Source: Hexactinellida sp. DTS-2022 (Eukaryota > Porifera > Hexactinellida). Taken from it: 64,000 bases of DNA. Below are positions 8,737 to 19,609 of this stretch, in pieces. The notes under the pieces were generated by a model. It had not been told where the DNA came from, searched no databases, and was given only the letters and a program-made list of their open reading frames with translations. How positions within the stretch are numbered: the stretch's first letter is position 1; each line of letters opens with the position of its first letter. The translations under genes and the position numbers were made by a program. The stretch spans positions 1,706,001-1,770,000 of the forward strand of contig JAPNXP010000016.1 of assembly GCA_028753945.1 (NCBI GenBank). The letters are read 5' to 3'.

Positions 8737-10344
8737 TCATCTTTTCGTATGAACTCTTGCTACCAAATAATATTGGTTATAAGACACGTATTTTTCACTG
8801 CTAGTGAAGAACGGAATGTAGAAAGCACGGAATATTCTGTGAGAATTATACTTGTCTATGAAAGGGTGAGAAGCTACTAGCTTCCAATAATCTGTGTCAC
8901 CAATGTAATCTGGTTCTAACAGAGAACTCCTCCCAGTATACAAGTCGATTATATAATCACAGGTGTTGAAAGCTGTGTAGCTAGATACTTCTTCTAAATT
9001 CAAATCATTCATGTGCTCCGGTACGCTACGCGAATCTGAGAGAAATGTCTGTGGCAGTTGTCCACGAAATTCCGATTTAATTAATCCTAATTTAATCCTG
9101 TCTGTTGGGAGGAAGAAGTTAGATGGGAAGCGGTACCACTCCTTTCCAACGCACAGGACTCTGTTGGAGACAGGCAGGCTAACGAATGAATTGTGTATTT
9201 GGGAATACAGTATGATGGGCGCTCTGTACCCCGTGATGAGAATAGAAGTTCTTGAGAATGACAGCAGACAATAAGTTATGAGAGAGACAGCAGTGATCGC
9301 CTGTCTCGCTCGCGTATTCCTAAATATGTTAGCTAAATAATGTATAACGACAGAGCCGTATAAACAGAGGAGAGGGTATATGGGAAATAGGAATCTCTCC
9401 TCTTTGTGAGGTTGGCAGAAGAATATCAACAGCCAGAAGCAGGGACCCGTGAATGCAAGTAGGAGAGTCTTAAAGTTTTTAGTTAGAATTGATAATCGTT
9501 TTATCTTCAATAGCTCTGTTAGAGAAACAATAGGAAGGTATAGAACACTGAATATGAACACAATGTTAAAGTTGAGGAATAAGTTCATTAGGTAGTAGGT
9601 TATGGGTTCTGTGCCGTATAGTGTTGATCCGGATTTGCTGAAAATATTGTATAATACAATGTTGAGAGGTGCGAATACCAATCTACCAAAGTAGTAACTA
9701 TCCACAGCAATGAGAGCTGATCCTATGAGGAATAAGCTCACCATGGATGTAGCCGCAAACAACCCGAATCTCCGCTGAATAAATATGATATCAACTGCTA
9801 TAGGGAAACCGAGGGCGGCACTGAAAGGCCAGCCGACGAGAGCGCTAACAGCAACACAGAACACAGATAGCTTCAGGTTCTTATTCCACCAAGCAGCGTA
9901 GCCTAGAGTGACAAACTGAAGGGCGAATGAGCTGGGAAGAAATGCTGTGGTAGAAATAAACATTCCTGTGTTAACCGCCAATACGAATGATAGAACGAGA
10001 GATAGAGAAGTGCTGAAATTCCTACGAACCGAGTTAATAAAGTAACTCTCTACGAGAATAGAAAATACAGCGAAAATAACTCTGAGCAAATAGAACAAGG
10101 CGACTTTACTGATGTAATAGCGGAGCGGGTACAATGGAATAGCGTGTAATACAATGTACAGGTAAGATCTAATAGCATAGACAGGTGAGTATTCCCACGT
10201 TTGGAAGCCGTGAGAGAACAGCATGTAATGCAACGGCTCCCAATAGTTGAATGTCTCATCACAGTCGCTAATTATGTTGTAGAGAGAGGAGAATATTCTC
10301 AGACACGAGAGGAACATAAACAGAGAAGTGCTGAGAAAAGCCAT
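8737..10344 (-). CDS. ALG9: Alpha-1,2-mannosyltransferase ALG9 (GT22 family)
   Basis: A single-exon, 535-residue, strongly hydrophobic protein with many membrane segments. The N-terminal lumenal motif DCDETFNYWEPLHY carries the acidic residues conserved in GT22 dolichol-phosphate-mannose enzymes. GFQTWEYSPVYAIRSY, YGTEPITYYL and HKEERFLFPIYPL are blocks typical of ALG9 rather than PIGB, ALG12 or PIGZ. It would add mannose to the lipid-linked oligosaccharide in the endoplasmic reticulum for N-glycosylation. It is somewhat shorter than the human protein (about 610 residues). Downstream and on the same strand lies UMPS, about 520 bp away, with separate transcription likely. Confidence 0.92.
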   Translation of the reverse strand: MAFLSTSLFMFLSCLRIFSSLYNIISDCDETFNYWEPLHYMLFSHGFQTWEYSPVYAIRSYLYIVLHAIPLYPLRYYISKVALFYLLRVIFAVFSILVESYFINSVRRNFSTSLSLVLSFVLAVNTGMFISTTAFLPSSFALQFVTLGYAAWWNKNLKLSVFCVAVSALVGWPFSAALGFPIAVDIIFIQRRFGLFAATSMVSLFLIGSALIAVDSYYFGRLVFAPLNIVLYNIFSKSGSTLYGTEPITYYLMNLFLNFNIVFIFSVLYLPIVSLTELLKIKRLSILTKNFKTLLLAFTGPCFWLLIFFCQPHKEERFLFPIYPLLCLYGSVVIHYLANIFRNTRARQAITAVSLITYCLLSFSRTSILITGYRAPIILYSQIHNSFVSLPVSNRVLCVGKEWYRFPSNFFLPTDRIKLGLIKSEFRGQLPQTFLSDSRSVPEHMNDLNLEEVSSYTAFNTCDYIIDLYTGRSSLLEPDYIGDTDYWKLVASHPFIDKYNSHRIFRAFYIPFFTSSEKYVSYNQYYLVARVHTKR

Positions 10345-10626
10345 TAGCTAGAAAAACTGATTTGGAAGTATATTAAGATAAAATAAAAACTACAGGAGAC
10401 TCTGATTAATAAATTCACCGGTTAATTGACGAATTACCATAGTGCAGTGGTCGGGAAATAGGAGTAAATTACCTCTTCAGGGATTTCTAAGGGTAACGAG
10501 ACCCATCAGGAATAAATATATGAACACAACTAGAGTAAGAGCACTTTAACCATTAGACTAGCTCGTAGGCTATGACTAGCTATAATATAATTAGATTCAG
10601 TAATTTTACTCAGGCTAAGTTGTCTA

Positions 10627-10800
10627 CAGTCAACTCCCGTTATAACGGGGTGCTCGGGACCGTAGTTTCATTTCGTTGTAACCGGAGTTCGTTATAACCG
10701 AAGTAAAATCAAAATCTTTGAGGCTATATGGGATTATAAATGACTTCGTTATAAGCGGAATTTCGTTATATCCATTTCGTTGAAAACGAAGTTTTAGTAT
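10627..10800. mobile_element. MITE, CAGTCAACTCCCGTTATAAC family, decayed right end
   Basis: The left end CAGTCAACTCCCGTTATAAC and internal words GTTATAACCGAAGT and CGTTATATCC match copies at 19,437-19,609 and 33,522-33,695. The right end (GAAGTTTTAGTATA) is degenerate. The rest of 10,345-11,760 is non-coding; GCTGTTAACAG-type short palindromic words recur at 11,030-11,160. Confidence 0.7.
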
Positions 10801-11762
10801 ATATAATTTTCTAAAATATAGGTTAGCTATACGTATGTGTTTTGATTAGGTTTTCATAAATTTACATCTATTATATGCAGGGATGGTAAGAGCTCGGCTG
10901 CTAACAGCAAACAACAATTTTTGATCCTAGACTCCTCGTATACTTGCATATAAAGAAAAGGAATTTTGAAATTTACTTCCACAAAAGGGTAGAAAAATAT
11001 GTCTTGGATGTGAAGTAAGTATGGGAGAGAGACAGTAATGCTGTTAACAGCTATTAACTGTTAACTACAAATTATGTACTGTTACAGCTATTAGAGCAGT
11101 TAACAGCAGCTAATCTTATGAAAAAACACATGCTGTTACTAGTTACTAACTGCTTGCAACAACACGGTAAAATTAAAATTAGGAAAAATGTAAACTGCAT
11201 ATTTTTGGGTATCATCAATAGTATCAATCTTATAGATCAATGATCATCAATCAGTTACCCATCATGAAGTAACAAGTAGTCGTCTGTCAAAGAGAAGTCT
11301 ATATAAATATCTACCCCCGTATTCTTTAAGAAGTTAAGTACGTACTTAACTTCTTAGTGAATTCGGCGGCTGTTACCATTAATATTCAACAATCAATTTG
11401 AATGATTTGGAGTTAACCTGTGTGTTGTATGTGTGTATTTGTATTTCTCCATTGTTATATAACGATTGCATTGATTTAATTATTATTTGGACAACCCATA
11501 TCTCACAAATCTGTTGGTTTGTAGAATCAGCATTTGAGATAAGTTATCGGAATTTTGATGCACAAAGGAGAGTTTATCTACCATTTACCTAATCTTAATT
11601 TGATAGGTGAGTCACTTTAATTATTTCCATTTGAGATGAGATAATATCATAATTTCCACTGGGCCATGTGACTTGTAATTTAACTCCTAATCAATTTACG
11701 TCAGACACCTTAACTGATATTTAAGCTCTCCAATGTAACAATACAACCAGATACGTTATACA

Positions 11763-12998
11763 ATGGCCAGTGGAAGCGTCAGTGAGTCAGAAGAGGACCT
11801 GTTCCTCTCGCAGGTACAAACTGTCCGTAAAGAGATCAGAGATAAGTTCTCGCGCGCGCGCGCCGCGCTGGAAGAGAGGGAAGCCGCGCTGCTGGCGGAG
11901 CTGCAGGGCCTCGAGGAGGAGTACACGGGGGAGGGCGTGAGCGACAAACTAAAGCAAATGAACATAACCAAAGATAACCTGATAGCCACCCTGAAGGAGA
12001 ACGAGAACAAGGAGATGCTAGACAAGAGCGTAGCGCCTATCGATGCGCGGATTAGCGAGCTAGAAGCTAAGCTGCAGAAAGCTAAAGATACCTACAAGAC
12101 TATGCTATTCCAGTGGGACCATGAGTTGGAGCTGAAACTTAGTGCCATGGGTAAGATATCGCTCAATGCAGAGAAGAAGAGAGTTATAGACTACAAGAGG
12201 CTGTCTGACCCACTCCAGGTATTCGGGAAACACAGCGAGTCTAGGGCATCGCCAGGCGTATTCGGACACCCAGAGAGCATTGCAATCGACCCGATTAGTA
12301 ACCAAGTGTACATATGTGATATGGGATTCAATCGAGTGCAGGTGTTTAACTCTTCATTCGAGTTTCTATTCCTTTTCAGCGAGAAGATGCAAGGGCCAGC
12401 TGGCATATGCATCAGAGGCAATAAGGTGTACGTGACCCAGTTCCACGGGGAACAAGTTAATGTGTATTCGAATATTGGGAAGTTTCTGCAAGAGAATTCC
12501 GGGTCAAAGTTTAGTTCCCCGCGGGGGATCGACGTATCCCTTGAGAGGAAGAGCGTCTACGTCACTGACGGTCAGAACAATCAAGTCCAGCAGTTGAGTC
12601 TGGACCTGAGCTTCAACTCCGTGATTAAGGACCTGTACCGGCCGCTAGACGTGAAGTTGCTGTCGGAGGAGATAGCGGTGCTCTGTCGACAGAGCCCCTG
12701 TCTGCTGTTCTACAGCTACGCGCACCAAGCCGTGCGGGAGATGATCGCGTGTGGGGACAACAGCCAGGTGGAGTTCCCGATTTATGCGTACATTGACGAA
12801 GCTTCCAATATTCTTATTTCGGACTTCCATGCACATTGCTTCTTTGTGTTTTCTCACAAAGGGGAACTGCTCAGGAAGATTGGGAAGGAGGGCGAGAAGA
12901 GAGGAGAGTTTATTCACCCAACAGGCATCACGATAGATGCAGAAGGAAGGATCGTAGTTGCGTCTCGTAATACTGACAATTGTATACAGATGTTCTAA
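11763..12998 (+). CDS. Coiled-coil/NHL-repeat beta-propeller protein (TRIM-NHL-like without RING)
   Basis: A single-exon, 411-residue protein. Residues 5-135 are charged and predicted coiled coil (KEIRDKFSRARAALEEREAA). From about 165 to the end are NHL-type propeller blades: FGHPESIAIDP...VYICDMGFNRVQVFN, GPAGICIRGNKVYVTQFHG, SPRGIDVSLERKSVYVTDGQ, and the closing HPTGITIDAEGRIVVASRN. This is the C-terminal half of TRIM2/TRIM3/TRIM71-type proteins, but the RING and B-box zinc fingers are absent, so a ubiquitin-ligase role is not supported. NHL propellers bind RNA or protein. The gene is GC-richer than its surroundings and reads on the opposite strand to its neighbours. The ATG at 11,763 is the first in frame. 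Confidence 0.85.
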   Translation: MASGSVSESEEDLFLSQVQTVRKEIRDKFSRARAALEEREAALLAELQGLEEEYTGEGVSDKLKQMNITKDNLIATLKENENKEMLDKSVAPIDARISELEAKLQKAKDTYKTMLFQWDHELELKLSAMGKISLNAEKKRVIDYKRLSDPLQVFGKHSESRASPGVFGHPESIAIDPISNQVYICDMGFNRVQVFNSSFEFLFLFSEKMQGPAGICIRGNKVYVTQFHGEQVNVYSNIGKFLQENSGSKFSSPRGIDVSLERKSVYVTDGQNNQVQQLSLDLSFNSVIKDLYRPLDVKLLSEEIAVLCRQSPCLLFYSYAHQAVREMIACGDNSQVEFPIYAYIDEASNILISDFHAHCFFVFSHKGELLRKIGKEGEKRGEFIHPTGITIDAEGRIVVASRNTDNCIQMF

Positions 12999-13160
12999 CC
13001 AAAGTGCGTGTATTCGTGTTTCCCCATTAGTTTTCGTTTATGTATAAACTTTTTTGAATATTTATCTCTGTATTACCTTTGTATGTCATTTCTTGACGAT
13101 AGTAGTTTATATGCGTATTTACTCGAATAATCGCGTCCCTTAAGAGGGGCTAATATGTAT

Positions 13161-13259
13161 ACAGGTAAACCTCCCAAAGCGGCACCTCCGAGTAGCGGCA
13201 ACCTCCGAGAAGCGGCACAAAATCATTCTCCCGATGGGTGCCGCTTTGGGAGGACCTGT
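13161..13259. mobile_element. Short MITE, ACAGGTAAACCTCCCAAAGC family, about 100 bp
   Basis: The left end ACAGGTAAACCTCCCAAAGC pairs with the right end GCTTTGGGAGGACCTGT. The interior has repeated CTCCGAGTAGCGGCA and CTCCGAGAAGCGGCA. TA lies on both sides. Non-coding. Confidence 0.75.
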
Positions 13260-13540
13260 AATGGCCTATGCTACTATTCGAGTAAGTGCGGTACTCGATC
13301 GATAGAAACAACACTTGTTCCACTACTTTTATGTCATACACTATAAGTAACTATTTCGAATAAGGTCAATTCGCGAAAGGACCAAATCGTATTGGGCCAA
13401 TGATACCGTACGACTGGCTGCAACGCTATGTGCAGAGATCGTATATGTTTCATAATTCTGTTAATCGTTAGTAATTAGTGCAACAGTTGTTTCCATTACA
13501 AAAAGCCAAAAATTAAAATTAAAACCAATTGTCGATACTA

Positions 13541-15160
13541 TTAGCAAATATTTTCAGAGAATATATCAATTTTACATAAATCATATTTGGTAATAAGTTC
13601 TTCCAAAAGTGAAATTAAATAAATAACATATTTATTGCTATACTTTGAAAGGTGTTTCGATAAGAACAGAATCACTTTGTATAACATATCAGTGAATTGA
13701 TACGCCGTGGAGTAATCAGGTATTATTGTATTAGGATCTTTGAGATAAGTTGTTAAATTCAAATGTAGAGAAATAAATATATTATCTGTACTAGTTAAAG
13801 TGGTATCAATGTTCTGGTTAAATATAATCAAATTCTGTAAAAAGCTAGTGAAGCATTTGATAAACATAGAATTAAATTCAGATGTAACCAGGTCTATTAT
13901 AAGGACGTGATCAAAGCCAGTGTGGATTAAAAACGATAGAAATAACTCATTCGGTTCTGGGAGAGTTCGATAGGTTTGTACTTTGACCTCCGGCAAAATC
14001 ACCTGGTTAGAAACAAGAAGAGAGTTCAATTCTAAAAGTATATTTATAAATTTGAAAAGAGATTTGTCGTTTTGGGAGTAGAAGTTGAAAAGTGAATAAT
14101 TTGTTGAATCTGATTCAGTTTTGCCTGCGAGTGAGATTAAATAAGAAATTCTATTTAACAATAATGTGCAGTAATTATTTGTGATATCCGTAGCTGATGA
14201 GATTCCCAAATAATATCTAAACAAGTCCAAACACAACAAGACCATGTCCGTAACAATCTTAATATAACGATCTTTAGTGTCTAATCTAAGAGTTAATTCT
14301 TTAGTATAGGATTTGTTTAGGGGATTAGATTCTAATTTCGAAATAAATTCTTGGTTTTCATAAATAGCAAACCGAGTTATTTCATCCAACATTCTATGTT
14401 CATCGATAGGAAACAGAGCTAAGTATCTATATGTTAAATCAATAAGACCACAATAGAACACCCTTTCAAAAGGGGATCCCATAAAGGAATTTGCATAGGT
14501 CATGGCAACGGATTTGGAGAATAGAAATGAGCTGCATATTTGAATTATCATACAAGTCAAATCATTATCCTTCTTCGCTACAGAGGTTGCTTCGAATTGC
14601 AGCGCTTTCTGAATGCGCAATATACTTATAATCAGCAGGAGAAGAGACTCGAATAAAATTAATAGTTCAATTTTACCGCATGACACCTCATTATGTTCTG
14701 TAAAATAGGATTCGACGAAGGAAAGCCTTTGAGAATACAAGTAAGATACAACAGAATGAGTTAATTCTGTGCTAGAATTTGTTCTCAATAAAGATTGTAA
14801 AATTTGCACAAAATATATTTTTCTCCAGAAAGGTATTTGAAAATGGAGCGTGGAACAAGAAGTATTTTGAAATAGAACATTGCAGGAACCAAATAGTGCG
14901 AATAAAGAAGGATATTGGAGAATAATGCGAGTAAGAATCTTATGCGACAAATAACAAACACATTGACTAGAATGAGACGTGGCGAATTTATCCAAAAACT
15001 TGATAAATTCATATATCTCTTCAGGCTTGCATATTTCCTGTGTATCGGATGCTCTATAGGAAATATGTGTCAGATTAAGCAACAGGAATCTCAATTCGTC
15101 ATTCTGGGATGTCATACGATTTATAGCTTTGTATTCTAAGTTCTTCGGTATTAAAATCAT
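13541..15160 (-). CDS. Helical protein, candidate Lines homologue
   Basis: A single-exon, 539-residue, Leu/Ile/Ser-rich protein that looks all-helical throughout. A segment near residues 420-460, FLIHTGFDHVLIIDLVTSEF followed by MFIKCFTSFLQNL, resembles the conserved block of Lines family proteins (Drosophila lines, human LINS1: Phe-Asp-x-x-x-Leu-hydrophobic-Asp then a Phe-rich helix). If so, it would be shorter than human LINS1 (about 757 residues). The family is linked to Wnt/Hedgehog transcriptional output in flies. Outside this block I recognise nothing, and an unrelated HEAT/armadillo-like protein is possible. Start chosen at the most upstream in-frame ATG; another Met lies at residue 16. 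Confidence 0.4.
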   Translation of the reverse strand: MILIPKNLEYKAINRMTSQNDELRFLLLNLTHISYRASDTQEICKPEEIYEFIKFLDKFATSHSSQCVCYLSHKILTRIILQYPSLFALFGSCNVLFQNTSCSTLHFQIPFWRKIYFVQILQSLLRTNSSTELTHSVVSYLYSQRLSFVESYFTEHNEVSCGKIELLILFESLLLLIISILRIQKALQFEATSVAKKDNDLTCMIIQICSSFLFSKSVAMTYANSFMGSPFERVFYCGLIDLTYRYLALFPIDEHRMLDEITRFAIYENQEFISKLESNPLNKSYTKELTLRLDTKDRYIKIVTDMVLLCLDLFRYYLGISSATDITNNYCTLLLNRISYLISLAGKTESDSTNYSLFNFYSQNDKSLFKFINILLELNSLLVSNQVILPEVKVQTYRTLPEPNELFLSFLIHTGFDHVLIIDLVTSEFNSMFIKCFTSFLQNLIIFNQNIDTTLTSTDNIFISLHLNLTTYLKDPNTIIPDYSTAYQFTDMLYKVILFLSKHLSKYSNKYVIYLISLLEELITKYDLCKIDIFSENIC

Positions 15161-15242
15161 TGGAGAATTTTAAAATTAAGTTCATGTTCGTTCATAATTA
15201 TTAAATGTATTATAATTGTTATGTATAATTGCTATGAATGGC

Positions 15243-17245
15243 GGACATTTCGTATACGGACATTTCGTCTAAGACATTTCGTCTAACGGACATTTGGTAT
15301 AATGGACCTTTTGTATAATGGACATTTCGTAAAGTGGACATCTCGTATAGTGGACATTTAGTCGAGAATTATTTTGTTGTATGTATTATATTATTAGGAA
15401 ACATAATTAGGGTTGCTATTTATTATTAAGTGAGATACCATAATTAGAATATGTAATAATTAATAAATATATTGAAATAATAAATATTAGAAATGATTTA
15501 GAAGTTAAAATTATGTGCGATCCCTTTTTAGATAACTTATTGGTTCCCTATTTGCAAAATCAGATACGATCGTTATTATACGCTTGTTCCTGACAATGCT
15601 TTGCTTAGAATGAAGTATTACCTCCCCAGATTCCCACTTTGTTAACATCGCTTCTTGTAGAGATTGTTCCAGCTGTAAATATCGAAGCAATTTGGTGAAA
15701 CTGGGATGTGCGCAACTAATACCCGATTGAAATCCATTGTGCCATCCTTCCACAGAGTTGTTTGTCCGAGCGACTTCTAAGTTCACCTTTGTGTATAAAT
15801 TCCAAAGTCGAATTGGAAATGGTGGTGTTCTTCGAGTATGATTAGGGAGCAATCTTCCAATGTATGTATCCTCGAAATATTCCGCAATTTCGATTGCAAA
15901 TGTTGGAAATTCTTCCATTAATAAATTAAAATAATGGATAACTTGGGATTCGGGAACAAATGCTAAGCTCGGTAGCATTTTCATTAAGAGAGCAAAACCT
16001 GCGTTTTCAATGTACTGATTTGTAAAACCAGCTGACTGGATCTTCCTATAGATGTTTTGTGACAGGTGAAAAAAACATCCGGATACAACACTCAAGAATG
16101 TAGATTCTAATGCATTAATAGCCGCTTTCTCGAAATCAACCATAACTAAGAATGGATTCAACTCAGGACGTATATCAAGTAACTTTGTAAATAGTTTTTT
16201 GTATGTTAACTCACTTTTGTTTGTCAACAATGCGTAGACACATGGAATTATCAGTCCTTTTCAGCGTGAATAGTATACAGGTGGAAAATTGTTCTGGGAC
16301 AACTTTGAAGGTACCGTCCGCATACCAACTCTGAGATTCTTCCAGCAGTGATAACATTCCGGGAGCACAAAATATAAATATCCGATTTGAATCTCCGAAT
16401 CCAGAGTCATAGATTAAAAATGTTTCTTCTTTTAAGGTGAGTTTGTATCTATCAGGTACTTGCAATTCAGCAGCAGAATAATGGTTAATACCATTTTCTT
16501 CAACTAAACTCTTATGACGGCGTATTGTACGTTTAACTGAACTCAAAGTGGGTAATGCTATTATGCTTGATTCATTTAATCCTACAAGACCTTGTGTTAA
16601 AATAGTTCGAGTTTTCTCTCCAGACCAATGCACGGTCTTTCATCAATTGATATCCCTGCAACATTTGGGAGCGAGCTGGGTCAGGCGCATGAGTATGACT
16701 ACTAATTATTTCGGTAAGTAGTGATGGTATTAATACTGCTCCTTCTGGGGATGTAGTTATTCGAGCCTTACACGTTCCACGCTTCTCACACAGCCAGTAT
16801 TGTTTACCTGCTGAACTTACACCATTGAGAGTATACAAAAATCCTTTTATATGGGCTTTATTCTTTCCTTTTGTTGACTTAATAAGTTCAATATTAAGTG
16901 GAGTGTGTTCAATATCAAGTGAAATGGCCATTTGTAACTTCAAAATTGATGATTTCTTTGCAGGAGGGATTGTATTTATAGTCAATTAAAGAAACAAGTA
17001 TGACAATAACTCACAGCCACAGGTGTTGTTTTAATACTGAAATAAATTAAATTTGAAATATAGCTGTTAACAATTACAAATCTAGGTGCTATAATAATAA
17101 TTCGGGTGTTTTACAGCAACATATATATACCATATGTCTGTGTGTAGTATTAGATTACATAATATTTAGACGAAAATGTCCACTATACGAGATGTCCACT
17201 ATACCAAATGACCGTTAGACGAAATGTCCGTAGACGAAGTGTCCG
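15243..17245 (-). mobile_element. Mutator-like element (MULE) with repeat-built terminal inverted repeats
   Basis: The left end (15,243-15,360) is a run of six to seven units of the form GGACATTTCGTATA with small changes; the right end (17,165-17,245) is the inverse, again several units. Between them lies a broken FLYWCH/MULE transposase. No clear 9-bp target duplication was found next to the ends, so the copy may be old or the boundary off by some bases. Confidence 0.8.
15511..16985 (-). pseudogene. FLYWCH zinc finger-MULE transposase, two frameshifts
   Basis: Three overlapping frames together make one transposase. The first (16,985-16,572) has a FLYWCH-type finger: GFLYTLNGVSSAGKQYWLCE, then Cys, then HTHAPDP. 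The second (16,633-16,211) has WYADGTFKVVPEQF with the first catalytic Asp. The third (16,230-15,511) has LVMVDFEKAAINA with the second Asp, GCFFHLSQNIYRK, and NNSVEGWHNGFQ near the third acidic residue of the MULE DDE domain. The joins near 16,605 and 16,225 each need a +1 shift, so the copy is dead unless the sequence is wrong. It lies centrally between the inverted repeats. Confidence 0.85.
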
Positions 17246-17310
17246 ATTACCAATTGGAATATAGGATATCTTCCCGCCATATTAATGTAATATAGTACGT
17301 ACATAATACA

Positions 17311-17485
17311 GTGCAACCTCGGTTATCCGAACCAGGGGCAGGATCTGGCCAGCCCGGGGCAGGGGGGCGGGAGCTTTAAATCCGGGGCATGTCCCGTGCA
17401 ATTATACTATCAAACTGGGCTGGCCCCACCACTGATCCGAACTTGTTGGGATCAGTCAAACAATTCCGGATAATTTACTACATTA
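17311..17485. mobile_element. MITE end, CAGTGCAACCTCGGTTATCC family
   Basis: The end CAGTGCAACCTCGGTTATCC preceded by TA is followed by a GC-rich block (17,335-17,420) and ATCCGAACTTGTTGGGATC. A right end was not clearly identified (possibly TTCCGGATAATTTACTA). Non-coding. Confidence 0.5.
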
Positions 17486-17758
17486 TGCAGATATTGGGTA
17501 TGCGGCGTCAAGCATGATTAATCTTCCGTATCTGCACGGACAATGCTAGAAATGATGGAATATTATTATATTACTAAAATGTATTGTATAATAACGTCCT
17601 GATTTGTATGCTAATTCAAAAGATTAAGAATAATACAAATTTAACAAAGGAAAATAACAATAAATAATAACACTCCAACTGAGGAGGGAAAACAGTAAAA
17701 GTTAGATCAAATTTGCTGCATAAAATTCGTAGTTTGTCACAACTAGTTATCAGCAGCT

Positions 17759-18205
17759 CTACTGAGGCTGAGGGTAGTTTTCCAGTTCCCCTTTTATAGG
17801 ATCAGCTATTTGTATGGGATCAGCTGTTTGTATGGGATCAGCTGTTTGTACGGGCTGGGGGATCCCTGGGTAGAACTGTGACAAATGGACGTTAGGTGCT
17901 GGCTGGTACATCTGTTTTTGTTGTTGCTTCTTACCCTTCTTCTTGCCCGTAGAATAAACGAACTTAAGAATGAAGGCAGTAGCTGCTGCAGTCAATAGGA
18001 TGCTGCAGCCAGTGCAGCAGCAACAGGCCACAATCATAAAGCAAGCGGTGGCGATAAAGCAGGCATGATTGCAACTGTCACTATAATAATAATAATCGTA
18101 ATAATAATAGTAGTAACCGTAGTATTCGGGAGATTCGGCTGCGGAAAAGCAGAGCTGGCTAGCGAGCAGGAGGAAGAGAGAGAGAGTTAAAGCGTGCGAG
18201 ATCAT
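17759..18205 (-). CDS. Tyr/Cys-rich single-pass membrane protein 1 (CYYR/Shisa-like architecture)
   Basis: A 148-residue protein. Residues 1-23 are a signal peptide (SLFLLLASQLCFSAA). Residues 27-42 are almost all tyrosine (YYGYYYYYYDYYYY). Then SDSCNHACFIATACFMIVA, with CCCCTGC, leads into a transmembrane helix to about residue 85. A basic stop-transfer (KKKGKK) and a Gln/Pro cytoplasmic tail follow, with a tandem ADPIQT-type repeat (PVQTADP, IQTADP, IQIADP). This layout is that of the CYYR1/Shisa/VOPP1 group of small type I membrane adaptors. Sequence identity to any of them is not established. A paralogue lies about 2 kb upstream on the same strand (19,919-20,314), so the pair arose by tandem duplication. 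Confidence 0.65.
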   Translation of the reverse strand: MISHALTLSLFLLLASQLCFSAAESPEYYGYYYYYYDYYYYSDSCNHACFIATACFMIVACCCCTGCSILLTAAATAFILKFVYSTGKKKGKKQQQKQMYQPAPNVHLSQFYPGIPQPVQTADPIQTADPIQIADPIKGELENYPQPQ

Positions 18206-18245
18206 ACTGTAGAATCAGTGCTACACACGCTAGGATAATACAGTA

Positions 18246-18419
18246 CAGTGGATGCCGGTTATAAGCACATCGTCGGGAACTGCACTTATGGTGCTTATAA
18301 CCGATATGTGCTTATAACCGACATAAATTATACAGGGTAGATGGCAAACGTTTTCCAACATAGTGTGCTTATATCCGATATGTTCTTATAACCGGTGTGC
18401 TTATATCCGACATCTACTG
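18246..18419. mobile_element. MITE, CAGTGGATGCCGGTTATAAG family, copy 1 (174 bp)
   Basis: The ends are CAGTGGATGCCGGTTATAAG and TTATATCCGACATCTACTG, flanked by TA on both sides. The motif GTGCTTATAACCG is repeated in both orientations inside. Copies also at 22,295-22,378 and 40,792-40,968. Confidence 0.88.
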
Positions 18420-18421
18420 TA

Positions 18422-18558
18422 TAACTCGGTTAATACGTACCCCCTCGGGAGAGAAAAATTGGTACGTATAATTTATTCCGAGTTGACACTACATAGAGAT
18501 ACATATAAATTGACAAACTTAGTTTATCCAAGTTAGTACGTACTAATCGAGTTCTACT
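18422..18558. mobile_element. MITE, ACTCGGTTAATACGTAC family
   Basis: Directly abuts the preceding element at their shared TA. It begins TAACTCGGTTAATACGTACC and ends TACGTACTAATCGAGTTCTACTG. The terminal words resemble those of the element at 20,392-20,778. The following 18,560-19,190 is AT-rich with nothing recognised. Confidence 0.6.
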
Positions 18559-19197
18559 GCATAAATAATTATACGGATAAATAAATGCAAGTATTATCTA
18601 GTATCTTTAGTAGTGATTAAATATTTATTAAATAATTATTAGGATAATACGTCTGTTGATATAATTTTTCGTGTTAGCTATGTGACACTGTATAAAAGAT
18701 ACAGTCGATAGTTTTAATTAATATCTACTATGCTACAAATAAACCGGGTAATTTGCTGAATCCAGATAACAAACGGATAGTTGAATGTAACTATGGTATC
18801 CATAAACCTTAGTGATAGATTTTGGATGGCATTCTAGTTGTAAAATTTGCTCTGTGCATGTGACATACTAAATAGAGCATGCGATCTAAGTAGTGGTGAA
18901 TCTAAATGATTTTGTATTCATAGCTGATTCTAACAGTGCCTAGGAATTTCGTAAGATACAGATTCTCAATCTTGGTTATAAATTTCCTTATATCCATAGG
19001 ATGAATACCGTAGAAAGTTGACATTTGGAGATGAAAAAAAGCCAAAATCCCAAAAAAATGTTGAATATATCCCAAAATCTTGGGAGAAACCAAAAACTCT
19101 GGAGAGATTGGTAATGATCAGGAATTGAGATTTCCCAAAGATTTTTTTAAATATGGGAAAAGCTATTAAATGGTACATAGTAGTTACATACCACATA

Positions 19198-19389
19198 CAG
19201 TCAGGTCTGCTTATTATGAACAAGATTTCGTCTGCTTAATGTGAAGATTTTTTATTATGAACAAGCCCTATGGTACAATTTAACACTTATATAGGGTTTG
19301 TATTAAGTTGAGTTCGCTTATTATGAAGTCTCTCTATTATGAACACAATTTTTGGTCCCTTGAATGTTCATAATAAAAGAACCTGACTG
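19198..19389. mobile_element. MITE, CAGTCAGGTCTGCTTATTAT family, copy 1 (192 bp)
   Basis: The ends are CAGTCAGGTCTGCTTATTAT and its partner ATAATAAAAGAACCTGACTG, both flanked by TA. The internal words TTATTATGAACAAG and TTATTATGAAC are repeated. A larger copy is at 22,755-23,039 and end fragments occur at 23,390 and 32,790. Confidence 0.85.
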
Positions 19390-19436
19390 TATAATGAACC
19401 CTATAAGACCAAGCAAATCATTATGTGGTAGAATTA

Positions 19437-19609
19437 CAGTAAACTCCCGTTATAACTAAGTCGGATATAACGAAATAACCCTTTATAACGAAATTGAGAT
19501 TTTTCCCCAGACCACTAAAAGCATTAATTATTATCCGCTTATAACGAATATCCGGATATAACGAAGGATTTACAGGTCCCAAGCACTTCGTTATAACGAG
19601 AGTTTACTG
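19437..19609. mobile_element. MITE, CAGTAAACTCCCGTTATAAC family (173 bp)
   Basis: The ends are CAGTAAACTCCCGTTATAAC and CGTTATAACGAGAGTTTACTG, flanked by TA. The motif GGATATAACGAA occurs near both ends. Other copies at 33,522-33,695 and 10,627; single ends at 23,830 and 52,010. Confidence 0.88.

Noticed and set aside
11030-11160. Recurring GCTGTTAACAG words as a regulatory site cluster
   Set aside because: Too short and irregular to call; could be a decayed repeat.
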